Shown: piece after piece, positions 1 to 8,849 of the stretch
Layout: each line of letters begins with the position of its first letter
How positions within the stretch are numbered: the stretch's first letter is position 1
Assembly (NCBI GenBank): GCA_965246855.1
Contig: CBDFFP010000005.1
Location: forward strand, 744,001-808,000
Length of the DNA stretch: 64,000 nucleotides
Direction of reading: 5' to 3'
DNA from: UBA1952 sp965246855
GTDB taxonomy: Bacteria; Bacteroidota; Bacteroidia; Chitinophagales; Chitinophagaceae
Made by a program: the position numbers and the translations under genes
Notes under the pieces: model-generated
The model's database searches: none
What the model saw: only the letters and a program-made list of their open reading frames with translations
Told to the model about the DNA's origin: nothing

Positions 1-645
1 GAACGCCGCTTTCTGGTGCGGATTTTCGCCATAGCGCAGGTCGCGGCGCGGGCCGCTTTCTCCTTCCTTTTTTCCGACAAACCAATTGGCAATTGCCACA
101 TCGTAATGGGCGCAGGCAGCAAATGCTTTTATCGCAAACTGCCGGCGTTGTTCCCGCGTGGTAGTGCCGTTTCCGCCGTCGAGCATTTCTACAAAAGAAG
201 CGTAGTCTGCAGGCGAGGAAAGCACACACACATCCTCAAAATTCTTTCCTGCCGCGCGCAAAAGGCTCACACCGCCGATGTCTATTTTCTCAATAATGGC
301 CGCCTCGTCACTCGTTGTGCACACCGTCTCTTCAAATGGATACAAATCCACCACAACAAGGTCAAAAGAGGGAATGCCGTGTTCGGCGACGTGCTGTTGA
401 TGTTCCTTATCCGCCCGCTTCGCCAGAATGCCGCCAAAGACTTTCGGATGCAGCGTTTTCACCCGTCCGCCGAGAATGCTGGGATAGCCGGTAACGTCTT
501 CCACCGCTGTGCAGGGAAAGCCCATGGCTTCAATAGCTGCCTGTGTGCCGCCAGTGCTGTAAAGCGCCACGCCGTGCCGGTGCAAACCACGCGCAAGGAG
601 TTCCAGATTTTCTTTGGAGAACACGGAGAGGAGAGCGGACTTCAA
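1..645 (-). CDS. purH: Bifunctional AICAR transformylase / IMP cyclohydrolase, N-terminal part
   Basis: Catalyses the last two steps of IMP synthesis in the cytosol. The visible 215 residues are the N-terminal IMP cyclohydrolase (MGS-like) domain. They carry the family landmarks STGGT near residue 30, YPSILGGRVKTLHP near residue 55 and DLVVVDLYPFE near residue 95, and the reading ends in RYGENPHQKAAF, which marks the start of the transformylase part. The gene runs off the left edge, so its 3' end is not seen. No ATG is available: an in-frame TAA lies two codons upstream of a TTG at 645, and the protein then reads LKSALLSVFSKENLE as in relatives, so TTG is the likely start. Upstream DNA is a 7-bp repeat tract. 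Identification is secure; the start is an inference. Confidence 0.9.
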   Translation of the reverse strand, partial: MKSALLSVFSKENLELLARGLHRHGVALYSTGGTQAAIEAMGFPCTAVEDVTGYPSILGGRVKTLHPKVFGGILAKRADKEHQQHVAEHGIPSFDLVVVDLYPFEETVCTTSDEAAIIEKIDIGGVSLLRAAGKNFEDVCVLSSPADYASFVEMLDGGNGTTTREQRRQFAIKAFAACAHYDVAIANWFVGKKEGESGPRRDLRYGENPHQKAAF

Positions 646-677
646 TGATTAATGATTAATGGACAATGAATAATGGA
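646..677. repeat. Heptamer repeat tract upstream of purH
   Basis: Four to five imperfect 7-bp units of the type ATTAATG/GACAATG/AATAATG lie directly before the purH start. The same kind of tract recurs at 12.1, 13.5, 23.45, 43.1 and 56.45 kb. Confidence 0.6.
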
Positions 678-738
678 GCACTGTGAAATCTCAATTTCCG
701 GCGCTTGGTTTTGGTTCTTGGAATTTGCTGAGAGCTTT

Positions 739-1704
739 CTACATTTTCCGGGCCAAAACCGCTTCTGCTTTTTCCACAATCGCCTCTTTAGTGAGACCGT
801 ATTTCTGAAGCAGCTGCATGGGCGTTCCGCTTTCGCCAAAAGTGTTTTGCACAGCCACCATTTCCATAGGTGTGGGATGACGGCGTGTCAAAACGGAAGC
901 AATTGTTTCGCCCAGTCCACCGTTTTGCTGATGCTCTTCGGCACTTACAAGGCAGCCGGTTTTTCCGACGCTTTTCAACAACGCTTCTTCATCAAAAGGC
1001 TTAATGGTGTGGAAGTTGATGACCTCTACGGAAATCCCTTTTTCTTCCAGCATTTTCGCCGCTTCAATCGCCGTCCACACAAGGTGGCCGCAGGCTGCGA
1101 GTGTGATGTCTGTTCCTTCCGCCAGCACCTGCGCTTTACCGATTTCAAAAGGTGCATCTTCCACCGTAAATACCGGCCATTTTGGACGTCCAAAGCGTAG
1201 ATAAGCGGGGCCGTGATGCGATGCCAGCGCAATCGTCGCGGCTTTGGTTTGGTTGAAATCGCAGGGCACAATCACCGTCATGCCGGGCAGCATTTTCATC
1301 ATGCCGATGTCTTCCAGAACCTGGTGTGTTGCGCCGTCTTCGCCCAGCGTCAGGCCCGCGTGGGACGCGCATATTTTGACATTCTTATCGGAATACGCCA
1401 CGCTCTGCCGGATTTGGTCATAGACGCGGGACGTGGAGAAATTCGCAAACGTCGTGGTGTAAGGAATAAAGCCGTCAATCGCCAGTCCGGCGGCCACGCC
1501 AATCATGTTGGCTTCGGCGATGCCGCACTGCACAAAGCGGGCCGGAAATTCCTTCATAAACGGCCCCAGTTTGAGGGAGCCGGCGAGGTCGGCGGTGAGG
1601 GCAACAACTTTTTCGTTTTTCCGGCCTGCTTCCAGAATTCCTTCGCCAAAACCGGCGCGGGTTTCTTTCTCGGAAAGCATCTGAATATCGGTGGCTTTGG
1701 GCAT
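739..1704 (-). CDS. Transketolase, C-terminal subunit (split transketolase)
   Basis: A 321-residue protein corresponding to the pyrimidine-binding and C-terminal domains of transketolase, which moves two-carbon units between sugar phosphates in the pentose phosphate pathway. It has the TPP-pyrimidine domain signature (FVQCGIAEANMIGVAAGLA, about residues 56-74; the Glu activates TPP) and the segment HAGLTLGEDGATHQ near residues 114-127. The TPP-pyrophosphate domain (GDG...N) is absent, as expected for the C-terminal half of the two-gene form common in Bacteroidota. Its N-terminal partner normally lies beside it but is not here: upstream is an unrelated TonB receptor. Start ATG 1704 is six bases downstream of a TACTTTTGC promoter element. 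A 1-deoxyxylulose synthase C-half is the alternative, less likely from the sequence. Confidence 0.88.
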   Translation of the reverse strand: MPKATDIQMLSEKETRAGFGEGILEAGRKNEKVVALTADLAGSLKLGPFMKEFPARFVQCGIAEANMIGVAAGLAIDGFIPYTTTFANFSTSRVYDQIRQSVAYSDKNVKICASHAGLTLGEDGATHQVLEDIGMMKMLPGMTVIVPCDFNQTKAATIALASHHGPAYLRFGRPKWPVFTVEDAPFEIGKAQVLAEGTDITLAACGHLVWTAIEAAKMLEEKGISVEVINFHTIKPFDEEALLKSVGKTGCLVSAEEHQQNGGLGETIASVLTRRHPTPMEMVAVQNTFGESGTPMQLLQKYGLTKEAIVEKAEAVLARKM

Positions 1705-1710
1705 GGCGGC

Positions 1711-1719
1711 GCAAAAGTA
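1711..1719 (-). promoter_or_regulatory. -7 promoter element (TACTTTTGC) of transketolase C-half
   Basis: Matches the Bacteroidota sigma -7 consensus TAnnTTTG. It ends six bases before the ATG, implying a very short leader. The same motif class precedes kdsD, mscL, ctaA, ridA and the membrane-protein fragment at 39.9 kb. Confidence 0.6.
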
Positions 1720-2011
1720 GGCTTTGCCGTTGGAGTGTTGGACAGCCCTTCGGGCGTTGGAGTGTTGGAAAGCTCCGCCGTTGGATAATGTTGCGCTAAC
1801 GTAGAGGGTATTGTATATCGTTGGAGTCTTCTGATTGTTTTCTATAAAGAAGAAAACCTTAGTAGAAACAATAGTGGCCTATCCGAGTACCTTATGACCT
1901 TCTTGAAAATTTAAGGTAATAAGGTTTTCCCTTTCTGGTGTTGGTTGGCTACTAAGGTTTCTCGACCGACTAAGGTTCTCTCAATCTGTTACCTATTGCT
2001 GTTACCTATTG
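1720..2011. other. Intergenic region with short direct repeats
   Basis: No coding potential is seen. It holds tracts related to GTTGGAGT, two copies of ACTAAGGTT and, at 1986-2011, a perfect tandem pair of the 13-mer CTGTTACCTATTG. The second copy contains the stop codon of the TonB receptor gene (2002-2004), so the duplication happened at its 3' end. Confidence 0.55.
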
Positions 2012-4266
2012 ATATTTCCTACGCTCACGGTCATTCCCGCTAAGAAATTCGTTCCGGCCTGTGGAAAAAAGAAATTGCTCGCGTTGCGCGTTCCAGCAAT
2101 GTCTAAGCTGTATGTGTAGCCATTGGCCTCGTACTTTTTGTTGAGGACATTATTCACCAAAAGCAACAGTTTTATGCCGGGTCCGCGCCGCAACGGAAGG
2201 TCGTAGCGCAGGCGAATATCCAGCAGTTCGTAAGGCGCAATGCTGCGGCTCACCGCACCGGTATTGTCCAGAAACTGACGGCCCACGTACTTTCCAATCA
2301 CATCCACCTCAAAGACCCGGAAAGGCGACACGGTTGCGATAATCGCGCCAACGATGGAAGGAGAGAATGCCAAGTCCACGTTCTTGTAAAGGATCTCTTT
2401 TTGCGGGAGATAATTGAAGTCCGCATCCAGCGCGTCCACATACTCTGTAAACGTTTCAATCTTATTTTGGGAGAGCGTGAGATTCCCGGAAAAGCGTAGC
2501 TTCGGAGACGCCACGTAAGCTGCTTCCAATTCCAGTCCGCGCCGGAAAGAAGTGGGGACGTTTTGCCGTGTGTAGGCGCCTACATCGTTCACGCGTCCGG
2601 TCACTACGAGCTGGTCGGTGTATTGCATGTAGTAGGCGTTGATGCCCACTGAAAATTGCTTATTGCGCACAGTGTAGCCGCCCTCAAAATCCACCAGTTT
2701 TTCCGGCTTCGGCTGGAGCGTTGCGCCTGCTTCAAAATCGTCGCGGTTCGGCTCTTTTTGGGCTACGGCTACCGAAGCGTAAACACGCTGTTGCTGTTGC
2801 GCCGATTGTTGAATGTTGTAGCTCAAGCCCGCTTTTGGATTGAAGAACAGATAATTTGCCGAAGGCCGCAAATCCGGGTTGTTTCGGAAACCGTTCATCA
2901 TGTACTGTACACTGCGCAGTTGCAAATCGCCGAAGAGCGTCAGCGTGTTTGTAATCCGGTATTCCGACTTCAGATAGCTGTTTAAATCCGTCTTGCGCGC
3001 GTCCAGATTATACCAGCGGTGATCGGGAGAAATGCCGCCGTTTTCGGCCCATTTTATCAGCCCGTAATGACCACCGAGATATTGCGTCCCGCTGCCGCCA
3101 AACGTGAGCGCGCCTTTGCGGAAGTTGCGGCTTACGGAGAACACGCCGCCGAAGTAATGATTGTCTAACCAAAGCTGCCGGACGAGGCTGGTTTGCGTCA
3201 GCGTATCGGCTCCAAAAACCACAGGCTGCAGGTCGTATTTGCTGTACTTCTCGCCGTACTTATACTCTTCGTAATAGCCGCGTCCGCCCGTGTAAAAACC
3301 GGCGACGTGCAGGAGCGTTTTGTTCTGGAATTCGTGGTTGCAATGAAACTGGTAATAGTCCTGCTGATAGTTGTCGGTTTGGTTGGGATAGAGGAAAGCG
3401 TTGTAGCGGCGCGGGTCGGATTTGAAGAGGTTGGCGCTGTCCTGCGGCGTGTTGTAGAGGTAGCCGACGTTGTTGGCATAATGCACCTGTAGCGTGCTGT
3501 CATTTCCGCGCAGCTTTTCTTCCGGCACGCCGTTCCACGCCTGAAAGGTTTTCTCTGTTCCGGTCATCACAAGAGCGCGCAAAAGCGTGTGTGGAGAAGG
3601 CTGCCAGGAGCCAATAAGCTGTGCCGCTTTCAAATTGCTAAAGGCTCTGTCCACAAAACCGTCAGAGGAGATTTTGGAGAGGCGTGCATCCACCCGGAAG
3701 CCGCCCGGTAAAAGACCCGTTCCGGCGCGCACCGTGTAGCGTTGGGTGTTGAAGGAGCCTGCTGTTACGGTTACGTCTGCGCCTGCCGTGTCGCGTTGCG
3801 CAAGATTGTCAATGGAGAGTGTTGCGCCGAAAGCGCCGGGGCCGTTGGTGGACGTTCCGACACCGCGCTGAATCTGCACGGAGTTGGTGGAAGAAGCGAT
3901 GTCGCCGAAATTTACGAAGAAGGTTCCTCCCGATTCGGCATCATTCACCGGAATGCCGTTCATGGTTACGTTGATGCGCGTGCCGTCCGTTCCGCGAATC
4001 CGCAGGCCGGTGTAGCCCACGCCCGCGCCCGCGTCGGAATTCACCACGGCGGAAGGTGTGAATTGCAACAGATACGGCAAATCCTGACCGAGGTTGGCTT
4101 TGCGCAACTCCAGCACATTGAGGTTGGTTTTGGCGAAGGGTGCGTTGTCAGTGGCGCGAGTGGCGCGGACTTCCACGTCGCGCAGGTTTTGCGTTGTGTC
4201 GGTGGATTGCGCGGTGGCGGGAAAAGCGGCGAGGAGCAGTGGGGAAAAGAAAAGCGGGAAGCGCAT
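2002..4266 (-). CDS. TonB-dependent outer membrane receptor, predicted thiamine transporter
   Basis: A 754-residue outer-membrane receptor: signal peptide (residues 1-18, cleaved after PATAQ), N-terminal plug domain (about 25-145, with LQFTPSAVV and the TGLRIRGTDGTRINVTMNGIPVNDAES segment split by family-typical turns), then a beta-barrel ending in an alternating hydrophobic strand. It should bind a scarce ligand and import it with TonB-ExbBD energy. The ligand is suggested by the TPP riboswitch in its leader (4493-4580): TPP-controlled TonB receptors are the accepted candidates for thiamine uptake in Bacteroidota. No CarboxypepD-like N-terminal domain is present, so it is not a SusC-type receptor, and there is no SusD partner. 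ATG 4266 is chosen because the signal peptide begins there; an in-frame ATG at 4353 would put 29 hydrophilic residues in front of it. Substrate is inferred. Confidence 0.88.
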   Translation of the reverse strand: MRFPLFFSPLLLAAFPATAQSTDTTQNLRDVEVRATRATDNAPFAKTNLNVLELRKANLGQDLPYLLQFTPSAVVNSDAGAGVGYTGLRIRGTDGTRINVTMNGIPVNDAESGGTFFVNFGDIASSTNSVQIQRGVGTSTNGPGAFGATLSIDNLAQRDTAGADVTVTAGSFNTQRYTVRAGTGLLPGGFRVDARLSKISSDGFVDRAFSNLKAAQLIGSWQPSPHTLLRALVMTGTEKTFQAWNGVPEEKLRGNDSTLQVHYANNVGYLYNTPQDSANLFKSDPRRYNAFLYPNQTDNYQQDYYQFHCNHEFQNKTLLHVAGFYTGGRGYYEEYKYGEKYSKYDLQPVVFGADTLTQTSLVRQLWLDNHYFGGVFSVSRNFRKGALTFGGSGTQYLGGHYGLIKWAENGGISPDHRWYNLDARKTDLNSYLKSEYRITNTLTLFGDLQLRSVQYMMNGFRNNPDLRPSANYLFFNPKAGLSYNIQQSAQQQQRVYASVAVAQKEPNRDDFEAGATLQPKPEKLVDFEGGYTVRNKQFSVGINAYYMQYTDQLVVTGRVNDVGAYTRQNVPTSFRRGLELEAAYVASPKLRFSGNLTLSQNKIETFTEYVDALDADFNYLPQKEILYKNVDLAFSPSIVGAIIATVSPFRVFEVDVIGKYVGRQFLDNTGAVSRSIAPYELLDIRLRYDLPLRRGPGIKLLLLVNNVLNKKYEANGYTYSLDIAGTRNASNFFFPQAGTNFLAGMTVSVGNINR

Positions 4267-4492
4267 GGAGCGGGCATTTGAGAAAGTGGGTTTTTCAAAA
4301 ACGCGGAGTTGGATTTCTCCTCTGCCGAAGGCTTTTTCACTCTTCATTCCCAAGCTGTCTTCTTCCTAAAAAATCTTCTTTCTACTCGCGGCAACAAGCG
4401 TTCTTTTTGCAGGAAAGAAAACAGACAGGAGGAAAACAGCGGGAAGGAAAAATGCGCCGGATGCGGGCACGGCAGCGGTTGGAACTGCGGTG

Positions 4493-4580
4493 CGAAACAT
4501 TCCCTAACCGGCATAACCCGGTCGAGGTTCAGCGGGTATTATCTCAGCCTCTTTCTAACGAAAAAGGCACCCCGAGTTTT
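4493..4580 (-). promoter_or_regulatory. TPP (thiamine pyrophosphate) riboswitch
   Basis: Read on the minus strand, the segment carries every conserved element of the THI-box: ACTCGGGGTGCC, then GGCTGAGATAATACCC, then GCTGAACCTCGACCGGGTTA, then TGCCGGTTAGGGA. The outer helix closes with AAAC/GTTT. It lies about 226 nt upstream of the TonB receptor ATG with no other gene between. TPP binding should lower expression of the receptor. No decisive terminator follows within the leader, so control could be on translation or through an unseen structure. Confidence 0.95.
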
Positions 4581-4693
4581 TTGCTTTTTTGGAAAAAGCG
4601 GTGCGAAGATAACCGGGAAGAAAAATTGTTCTTTACTGTTTTTCCAAAACGCCTTATCTTGTGCGTCCATTCTAAAATTTCTTTTTCCAAACA

Positions 4694-6640
4694 ATGAAAA
4701 AACTGTTACTCAGTGCCGCAGTGCTTGCTGCTTGCGGTAGCTCTGCCTTTGCGCAGCTCAACGAGAATTTCAATAACGGAATTCCATCAACCTGGACGAT
4801 GATTAACGACGGTAAAACGCCGTCCACGTCTTTCTCCGCTGCTTATATCAGCCGCTGGACAGCGAATGCATGGGCAGGTATTCTGCGTACCGCCGGCGAT
4901 TCCGCTGTGGCCGCGCCTTCCTATTTCACTCCTGCCGGAAAAGCAGACCGCTGGCTTATCAGCCCGTCGTTTACTGTTACCAGTGGTATGTTCCTGTTGT
5001 GGGACGATAAGGCAGGTAATGCGAACTATATCGACTCGCTTCAAGTTTTAGTTTCGCCAACTGCCGGTACAACTGCGGCTTCTTTTACCCAGACTATCTG
5101 GAACGCAGGTGGCTCTACAAGCGGCAACTTCGCTACGCGTGCTGTTTCGCTGAGCGCGTATGTAGGACAGACAATTACCGTTGCTTTCCGCAACAATTCC
5201 ACTGACGAGGTTCTGCTTTTCCTAGATAATGTGAAAGCACAGGTACTTCCGGGCGTAGATGCATCGCTGGTGAATCTGACACCTACCGTTGGTTCCCCTA
5301 CCGCTTATGGTATGTCCGGTTCCAACATCACGCTGGGTGGTACGGTGTATAACTACGGCGGTACCGCACTTACGTCCTATACGCTCAACTACCAGGTAGC
5401 AGGTGGCCCGGTTGTAACGCAGGCTGTAACCGGAAACATTGCACCTTATGCATCGGCTCCCGTAGCTTTCGCTACACCTTACACGATTCCAGGCACAGGC
5501 ACTTACAATGTAAAAGCTTGGGTGAGTGCTACTGGGGATGCCAACAACACCAATGATACGGCAAACACAATGCTGGGTGGCTATGCCTTCTTGCCTAAAA
5601 AGCGCTTGCTGATGGAAGAAGCAACCGGCACTTGGTGCGGCTGGTGCGTACGCGGCTCTTTGTATATGGACAGCGTATGGAAAACATATCCGAACGACAT
5701 CAGTGTAATTGCGGTGCACAATCAGGATCCAATGACTGTTACTGCTTATGACGCTTATGTGGGTACGATGGTTTCAGGATACCCGAACATGCTGGTGGAC
5801 CGCCGCATCAACGATGTAGATCCCTCCGACGCTTTTAATCAGTACAATAGCGAGCATACCAGCTTTGGTTTCGCAGAAATGATGCTCGGCACGATAAATG
5901 CGACCAGCACAACATTTTCTGTGCCTGTGAATGTGAGAGCAGCTACTGACCTCAATGGCGATTATCGCTTGGTGCTTGTGCTTACCGAAGACGGCGTTCA
6001 GAATGCTGCTGCTCCTGCAGGAAGCAACTGGGAACAGCACAACTACTATTCAGGCCAGGCAAACAGCGGCAGTTATGCACTGCCAACCAGCAGCACGTTT
6101 GGTGACTTTCATGCCTTGGCGAATCCTATTCCGGCCGGTCAGATCCACTACGACTTTGTAGCCCGCTCTATCACGCCTTCCGTAAGCGGAACCGCCGGTG
6201 TGTTGCCTTCTACAATGACTGTAAACAACACCTACAGCGCAACGCTGACGGCAACATTGGACCCAAGCTGGAACCAAAGCAGAATGCGTGCTGTAGTAAT
6301 GCTTTTGAACAACGCCACTGGCGCTGTTATGAACACGGTGAACAGCACCCTGCCACTCGGCGTTTCCAATGTTTCTGCCGGTATTTCCAAATTCAGCGTT
6401 TACCCGAACCCAACCAACGACGCGGCCTCGGCAAGCATCCAACTGGATGCGGCTTCGAAAGTAACCGTGGAAATGTTTGACGTTCTGGGACGCAAAATCG
6501 CTTCCCTGCCGGAAGTGAAACTGCCTGCCGGTGAGCACACGGTTCAACTGCCCCTGAGCAATCTGGCCAGCGGTCTGTACAACGTGAAAATCACGACTGA
6601 AAAAGGCTCCGTAACCGAGCGTCTCTCGGTTGTGAAGTAA
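4694..6640 (+). CDS. Secreted Omp28-like thioredoxin-fold protein with T9SS sorting domain
   Basis: A 648-residue secreted protein: signal peptide (1-20), a jelly-roll adhesin-like domain (about 22-185, with LNENFNNGIPSTWTMIN at its start and FLDNVKA at its end), a CARDB-like beta-sandwich (about 190-295), an Omp28/thioredoxin-fold domain beginning near 303 with the redox-type motif TWCGWC (Cys315, Cys318), and a T9SS type A sorting domain (about 570-648: FSVYPNPTNDAASASI, ending GLYNVKITTEKGSVTERLSVVK). It should be exported by Sec, moved across the outer membrane by T9SS and anchored or released. The CxxC suggests a thiol-disulfide or metal-binding role; none is proven. It is transcribed alone, followed by a strong terminator. 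Confidence 0.85.
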   Translation: MKKLLLSAAVLAACGSSAFAQLNENFNNGIPSTWTMINDGKTPSTSFSAAYISRWTANAWAGILRTAGDSAVAAPSYFTPAGKADRWLISPSFTVTSGMFLLWDDKAGNANYIDSLQVLVSPTAGTTAASFTQTIWNAGGSTSGNFATRAVSLSAYVGQTITVAFRNNSTDEVLLFLDNVKAQVLPGVDASLVNLTPTVGSPTAYGMSGSNITLGGTVYNYGGTALTSYTLNYQVAGGPVVTQAVTGNIAPYASAPVAFATPYTIPGTGTYNVKAWVSATGDANNTNDTANTMLGGYAFLPKKRLLMEEATGTWCGWCVRGSLYMDSVWKTYPNDISVIAVHNQDPMTVTAYDAYVGTMVSGYPNMLVDRRINDVDPSDAFNQYNSEHTSFGFAEMMLGTINATSTTFSVPVNVRAATDLNGDYRLVLVLTEDGVQNAAAPAGSNWEQHNYYSGQANSGSYALPTSSTFGDFHALANPIPAGQIHYDFVARSITPSVSGTAGVLPSTMTVNNTYSATLTATLDPSWNQSRMRAVVMLLNNATGAVMNTVNSTLPLGVSNVSAGISKFSVYPNPTNDAASASIQLDAASKVTVEMFDVLGRKIASLPEVKLPAGEHTVQLPLSNLASGLYNVKITTEKGSVTERLSVVK

Positions 6641-6654
6641 GAGATTCATCTTCC

Positions 6655-6697
6655 TAAAAAAATCCCCCCGATAAATTATCGGGGGGATTTTTTGTGT
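6655..6697. terminator. Intrinsic terminator (bidirectional)
   Basis: ATCCCCCCGATAA and its exact inverse TTATCGGGGGGAT flank a three-base loop and are bordered by A and T runs, so the hairpin can end transcription of the Omp28-like gene and of the converging kdsD. Confidence 0.9.
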
Positions 6698-6719
6698 GGT
6701 AAGAATCAATCTGCTTTCC

Positions 6720-7685
6720 TTACAGCAATCCCTCCCGCATCAGGTCATGCAGATGCAACATGCCATTGTATTCGCCGTTTTCGCGTTGCACAATCAATTG
6801 CGTAATGTTCCGGGCGCGCATCTGTTCCAACGCCTCAGTGGCCAGTGCATCGGGGCGAATGGTTTGCGGCTGTCGGGTCATGATGTCGCGGGCGCGGATG
6901 CTTTTCAGCGTGTCGTGCTGTTCCAACATGCGGCGCAGGTCGCCGTCGGTGATGATGCCTACGAGGATACCGTTTTCGGTTACTGCCGTTGCGCCCAGCC
7001 GCTTGCTGCTGATTTCGTAAATCACCTGCTGGATGCCCGCGTCAATATCCACGGCGGGACGACTTTCTTTCCCCAAAAGGTCTTTCGCGCGCAAGTAAAG
7101 CCGCTTGCCCAGCGCGCCGCCGGGATGATAACGGGCAAAATCCTGCGCCGTAAAGCCTTTCAGGTTGAGCAGGCAAACGGCCAGCGCGTCGCCCATTACA
7201 AGCTGCGCCGTAGTGCTGGTGGTAGGGGCAAGGTTGTTGGGGCAAGCTTCCTGCGCAACGGTGGTATTGATAAGGCAATCTGCTGTTTGGGCGAGATAGG
7301 AATGCACCGCACCGCAAAGCGCAATCACGGGGTTGCCAAAGTTTTTGAGAAGCGGCAAAAGCACTTTTATTTCCGGGCTTTCGCCGCTTTTAGAAATCAC
7401 AATCACCACGTCGTCTTTCTGAATCATGCCCAAGTCGCCGTGAATGGCGTCGGCGGCGTGGAGGAACAGCGAGGGCGTGCCGGTGCTGTTGAACGTAGCT
7501 ACAATTTTCTGCGCAATCAACGCGCTCTTGCCAATGCCGGAAACCACTACGCGGCCTTTTGCCGCGTGGAGAAGTTCTACTGCGCGACTGAAATGCTCAT
7601 CTACAAAAGCCGATAGCTGGCTCACGGCCTCGGCTTCCAGCCGGATGGTGCGCAGCGCATCTTGCTGAACATCAATAGAATTCAT
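6720..7685 (-). CDS. kdsD: D-arabinose 5-phosphate isomerase
   Basis: A 321-residue KpsF/GutQ-type isomerase that converts ribulose 5-phosphate to arabinose 5-phosphate, the first step to KDO for lipopolysaccharide. The SIS sugar-isomerase domain occupies about residues 35-185 (VVVSGIGKSALIAQKIVATF, SKSGESPEI, PTTSTTAQLVMGDALA). Two CBS domains follow (about 205-321). The family's conserved FARYHPGGALGKRL linker is intact, and the length is typical. It is a single gene with a -7 element (TACTTTGC) five bases before the ATG and a 21-bp repeat array ending 102 bp upstream. Confidence 0.93.
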   Translation of the reverse strand: MNSIDVQQDALRTIRLEAEAVSQLSAFVDEHFSRAVELLHAAKGRVVVSGIGKSALIAQKIVATFNSTGTPSLFLHAADAIHGDLGMIQKDDVVIVISKSGESPEIKVLLPLLKNFGNPVIALCGAVHSYLAQTADCLINTTVAQEACPNNLAPTTSTTAQLVMGDALAVCLLNLKGFTAQDFARYHPGGALGKRLYLRAKDLLGKESRPAVDIDAGIQQVIYEISSKRLGATAVTENGILVGIITDGDLRRMLEQHDTLKSIRARDIMTRQPQTIRPDALATEALEQMRARNITQLIVQRENGEYNGMLHLHDLMREGLL

Positions 7686-7689
7686 GGCG

Positions 7690-7697
7690 GCAAAGTA
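7690..7697 (-). promoter_or_regulatory. -7 promoter element of kdsD
   Basis: TACTTTGC on the minus strand, within a few bases of the ATG, fits the Bacteroidota -7 element and the pattern at neighbouring genes. Confidence 0.5.
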
Positions 7698-7787
7698 AGG
7701 AGTAGAAAGCGGTTTAGTGGAAAGTAGAAAGCTCCATTGGGAGCAAGTCGCCCTTATTTAAAGCATTTCCTGGCAGAAAAACCTTCC

Positions 7788-7934
7788 AAAAGAAGCAAAA
7801 TCGGGAGAAAAAGAAGCGAAATTTTGGGGAAAAGAAGCGAAAATGGGAAGAAAAGAAGCGGAATTTCAGGAAATAGAACCGGAATTTTGGAAAATAGTAG
7901 TGAAATCCCGAGAAATAGAAGCGAAAAATCTCCC
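7788..7934. repeat. 21-bp tandem repeat array 1 (7 units)
   Basis: Seven imperfect, exactly 21-bp units resembling AAAAGAAGCGAAATTTTGGGG. They are purine-rich on the plus strand with the conserved core A-A-R-A-G-A-A-G-C-G-A-A. Translated, they give a seven-residue repeat (KRSEILG-like) in an open frame, but that frame has no other support. The array lies 102 bp upstream of the kdsD start on the opposite strand. Confidence 0.85.
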
Positions 7935-8026
7935 CCTTTGCGGGTGATTTCTCCTTTTCTATCCGAAAAACAGCGCAGGAAGGCTGTTTCGGTTCTGGAT
8001 TTATTTATCCTTCCCGGGGGCTGTTA

Positions 8027-8797
8027 TCAGCCCCGCACCGCTTCCGCCATTTCCCGCATCCGCTCCGGCGCGCTTTCCAGCACATTGCCCACAACAATCA
8101 CCGTTGCGCCCGCAGCGGCGGCCCGCGCGGCGTCTTCGCAGGTGCGGATGCCGCCGCCCACGAAAAGCGGGTTTGCGGTCTCGCCCGCCACCATGCGAAT
8201 CATCTTTTCCGACACCGGATTGCGCGCGCCCGAACCGGCATCCAGATACAGCAAGTGGTGGCCCAGCAGCTCGCTGGCCCACGCCGTGCAGAGCGCAATG
8301 TCCGGCTTGTTGGCCGGCACCGGCGCCGAGCCGCTCATGTAGGAAACCGTTGTCGGCAGGCCACCATCCACTACAATATAACCAGTGGAAAGAACCTCCA
8401 GACCCGAAGCGCGCACGGCAGGCGCAGAAATCACGTGCTGCCCGATGAGCAGCTCGGCGTTGCGCCCGGAAACAAGCGAGAGATACAGCAGCCCGTTGGC
8501 CTCTGCTGTCACCTGTGCGGGCGAACCGGGAAAAAGCAGCACCGGAATAGCGCAGTGTTCCTTGAACGCGCGGATGAAAGATTCAAAATGCGCATAATCC
8601 AGCACGAGGCTGCCACCCACCATCAGGTAGTCTACGCCTGCGGCTATGCAGCTTTCCGCCAGTTCCGGGCCATGTTCGGGGCGGGTTTTATCCGGGTCCA
8701 CCAACACGGCAAAAGCCGGCCTGCCGTCTTTTTTACGGGCCTTCAGGTCGGTCAGGATGCTGTTGGAGAAAGTGGGCACGAACAAAAGGGAAAGCAA
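8027..8797 (-). CDS. Geranylgeranylglyceryl phosphate synthase family protein
   Basis: A 256-residue TIM-barrel prenyltransferase of the GGGPS/PcrB family, joining a polyprenyl diphosphate to sn-glycerol 1-phosphate. Family landmarks are AVLVDPDKT (about 30-38), VDYLMVGGSL (about 55-64), LLFPGSPAQV (about 85), SLVSGRN (about 105-111), LSTGYIVVDGG (about 135), YLDAGSGA (about 187) and the phosphate-binding loop VGGGIRT near 215. Bacteroidota enzymes of this group belong to a distinct GGGPS clade; the lipid made here and its chain length cannot be read from sequence. It is a monocistronic gene between kdsD and mscL on the same strand. Confidence 0.9.
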   Translation of the reverse strand: MLSLLFVPTFSNSILTDLKARKKDGRPAFAVLVDPDKTRPEHGPELAESCIAAGVDYLMVGGSLVLDYAHFESFIRAFKEHCAIPVLLFPGSPAQVTAEANGLLYLSLVSGRNAELLIGQHVISAPAVRASGLEVLSTGYIVVDGGLPTTVSYMSGSAPVPANKPDIALCTAWASELLGHHLLYLDAGSGARNPVSEKMIRMVAGETANPLFVGGGIRTCEDAARAAAAGATVIVVGNVLESAPERMREMAEAVRG

Positions 8798-8849
8798 GAG
8801 TGTGCCGCGAAATTCGGCAAATTTAATTTAGGACGTCCACTGCCTTTTT

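Noticed and set aside
7737..8342. Open plus-strand frame of 201 codons with KRSEILG-type seven-residue repeats
   Set aside because: The repeat is the translation of the 21-bp array and the rest is antisense to the GGGP synthase gene; no homology or start signal supports a protein.
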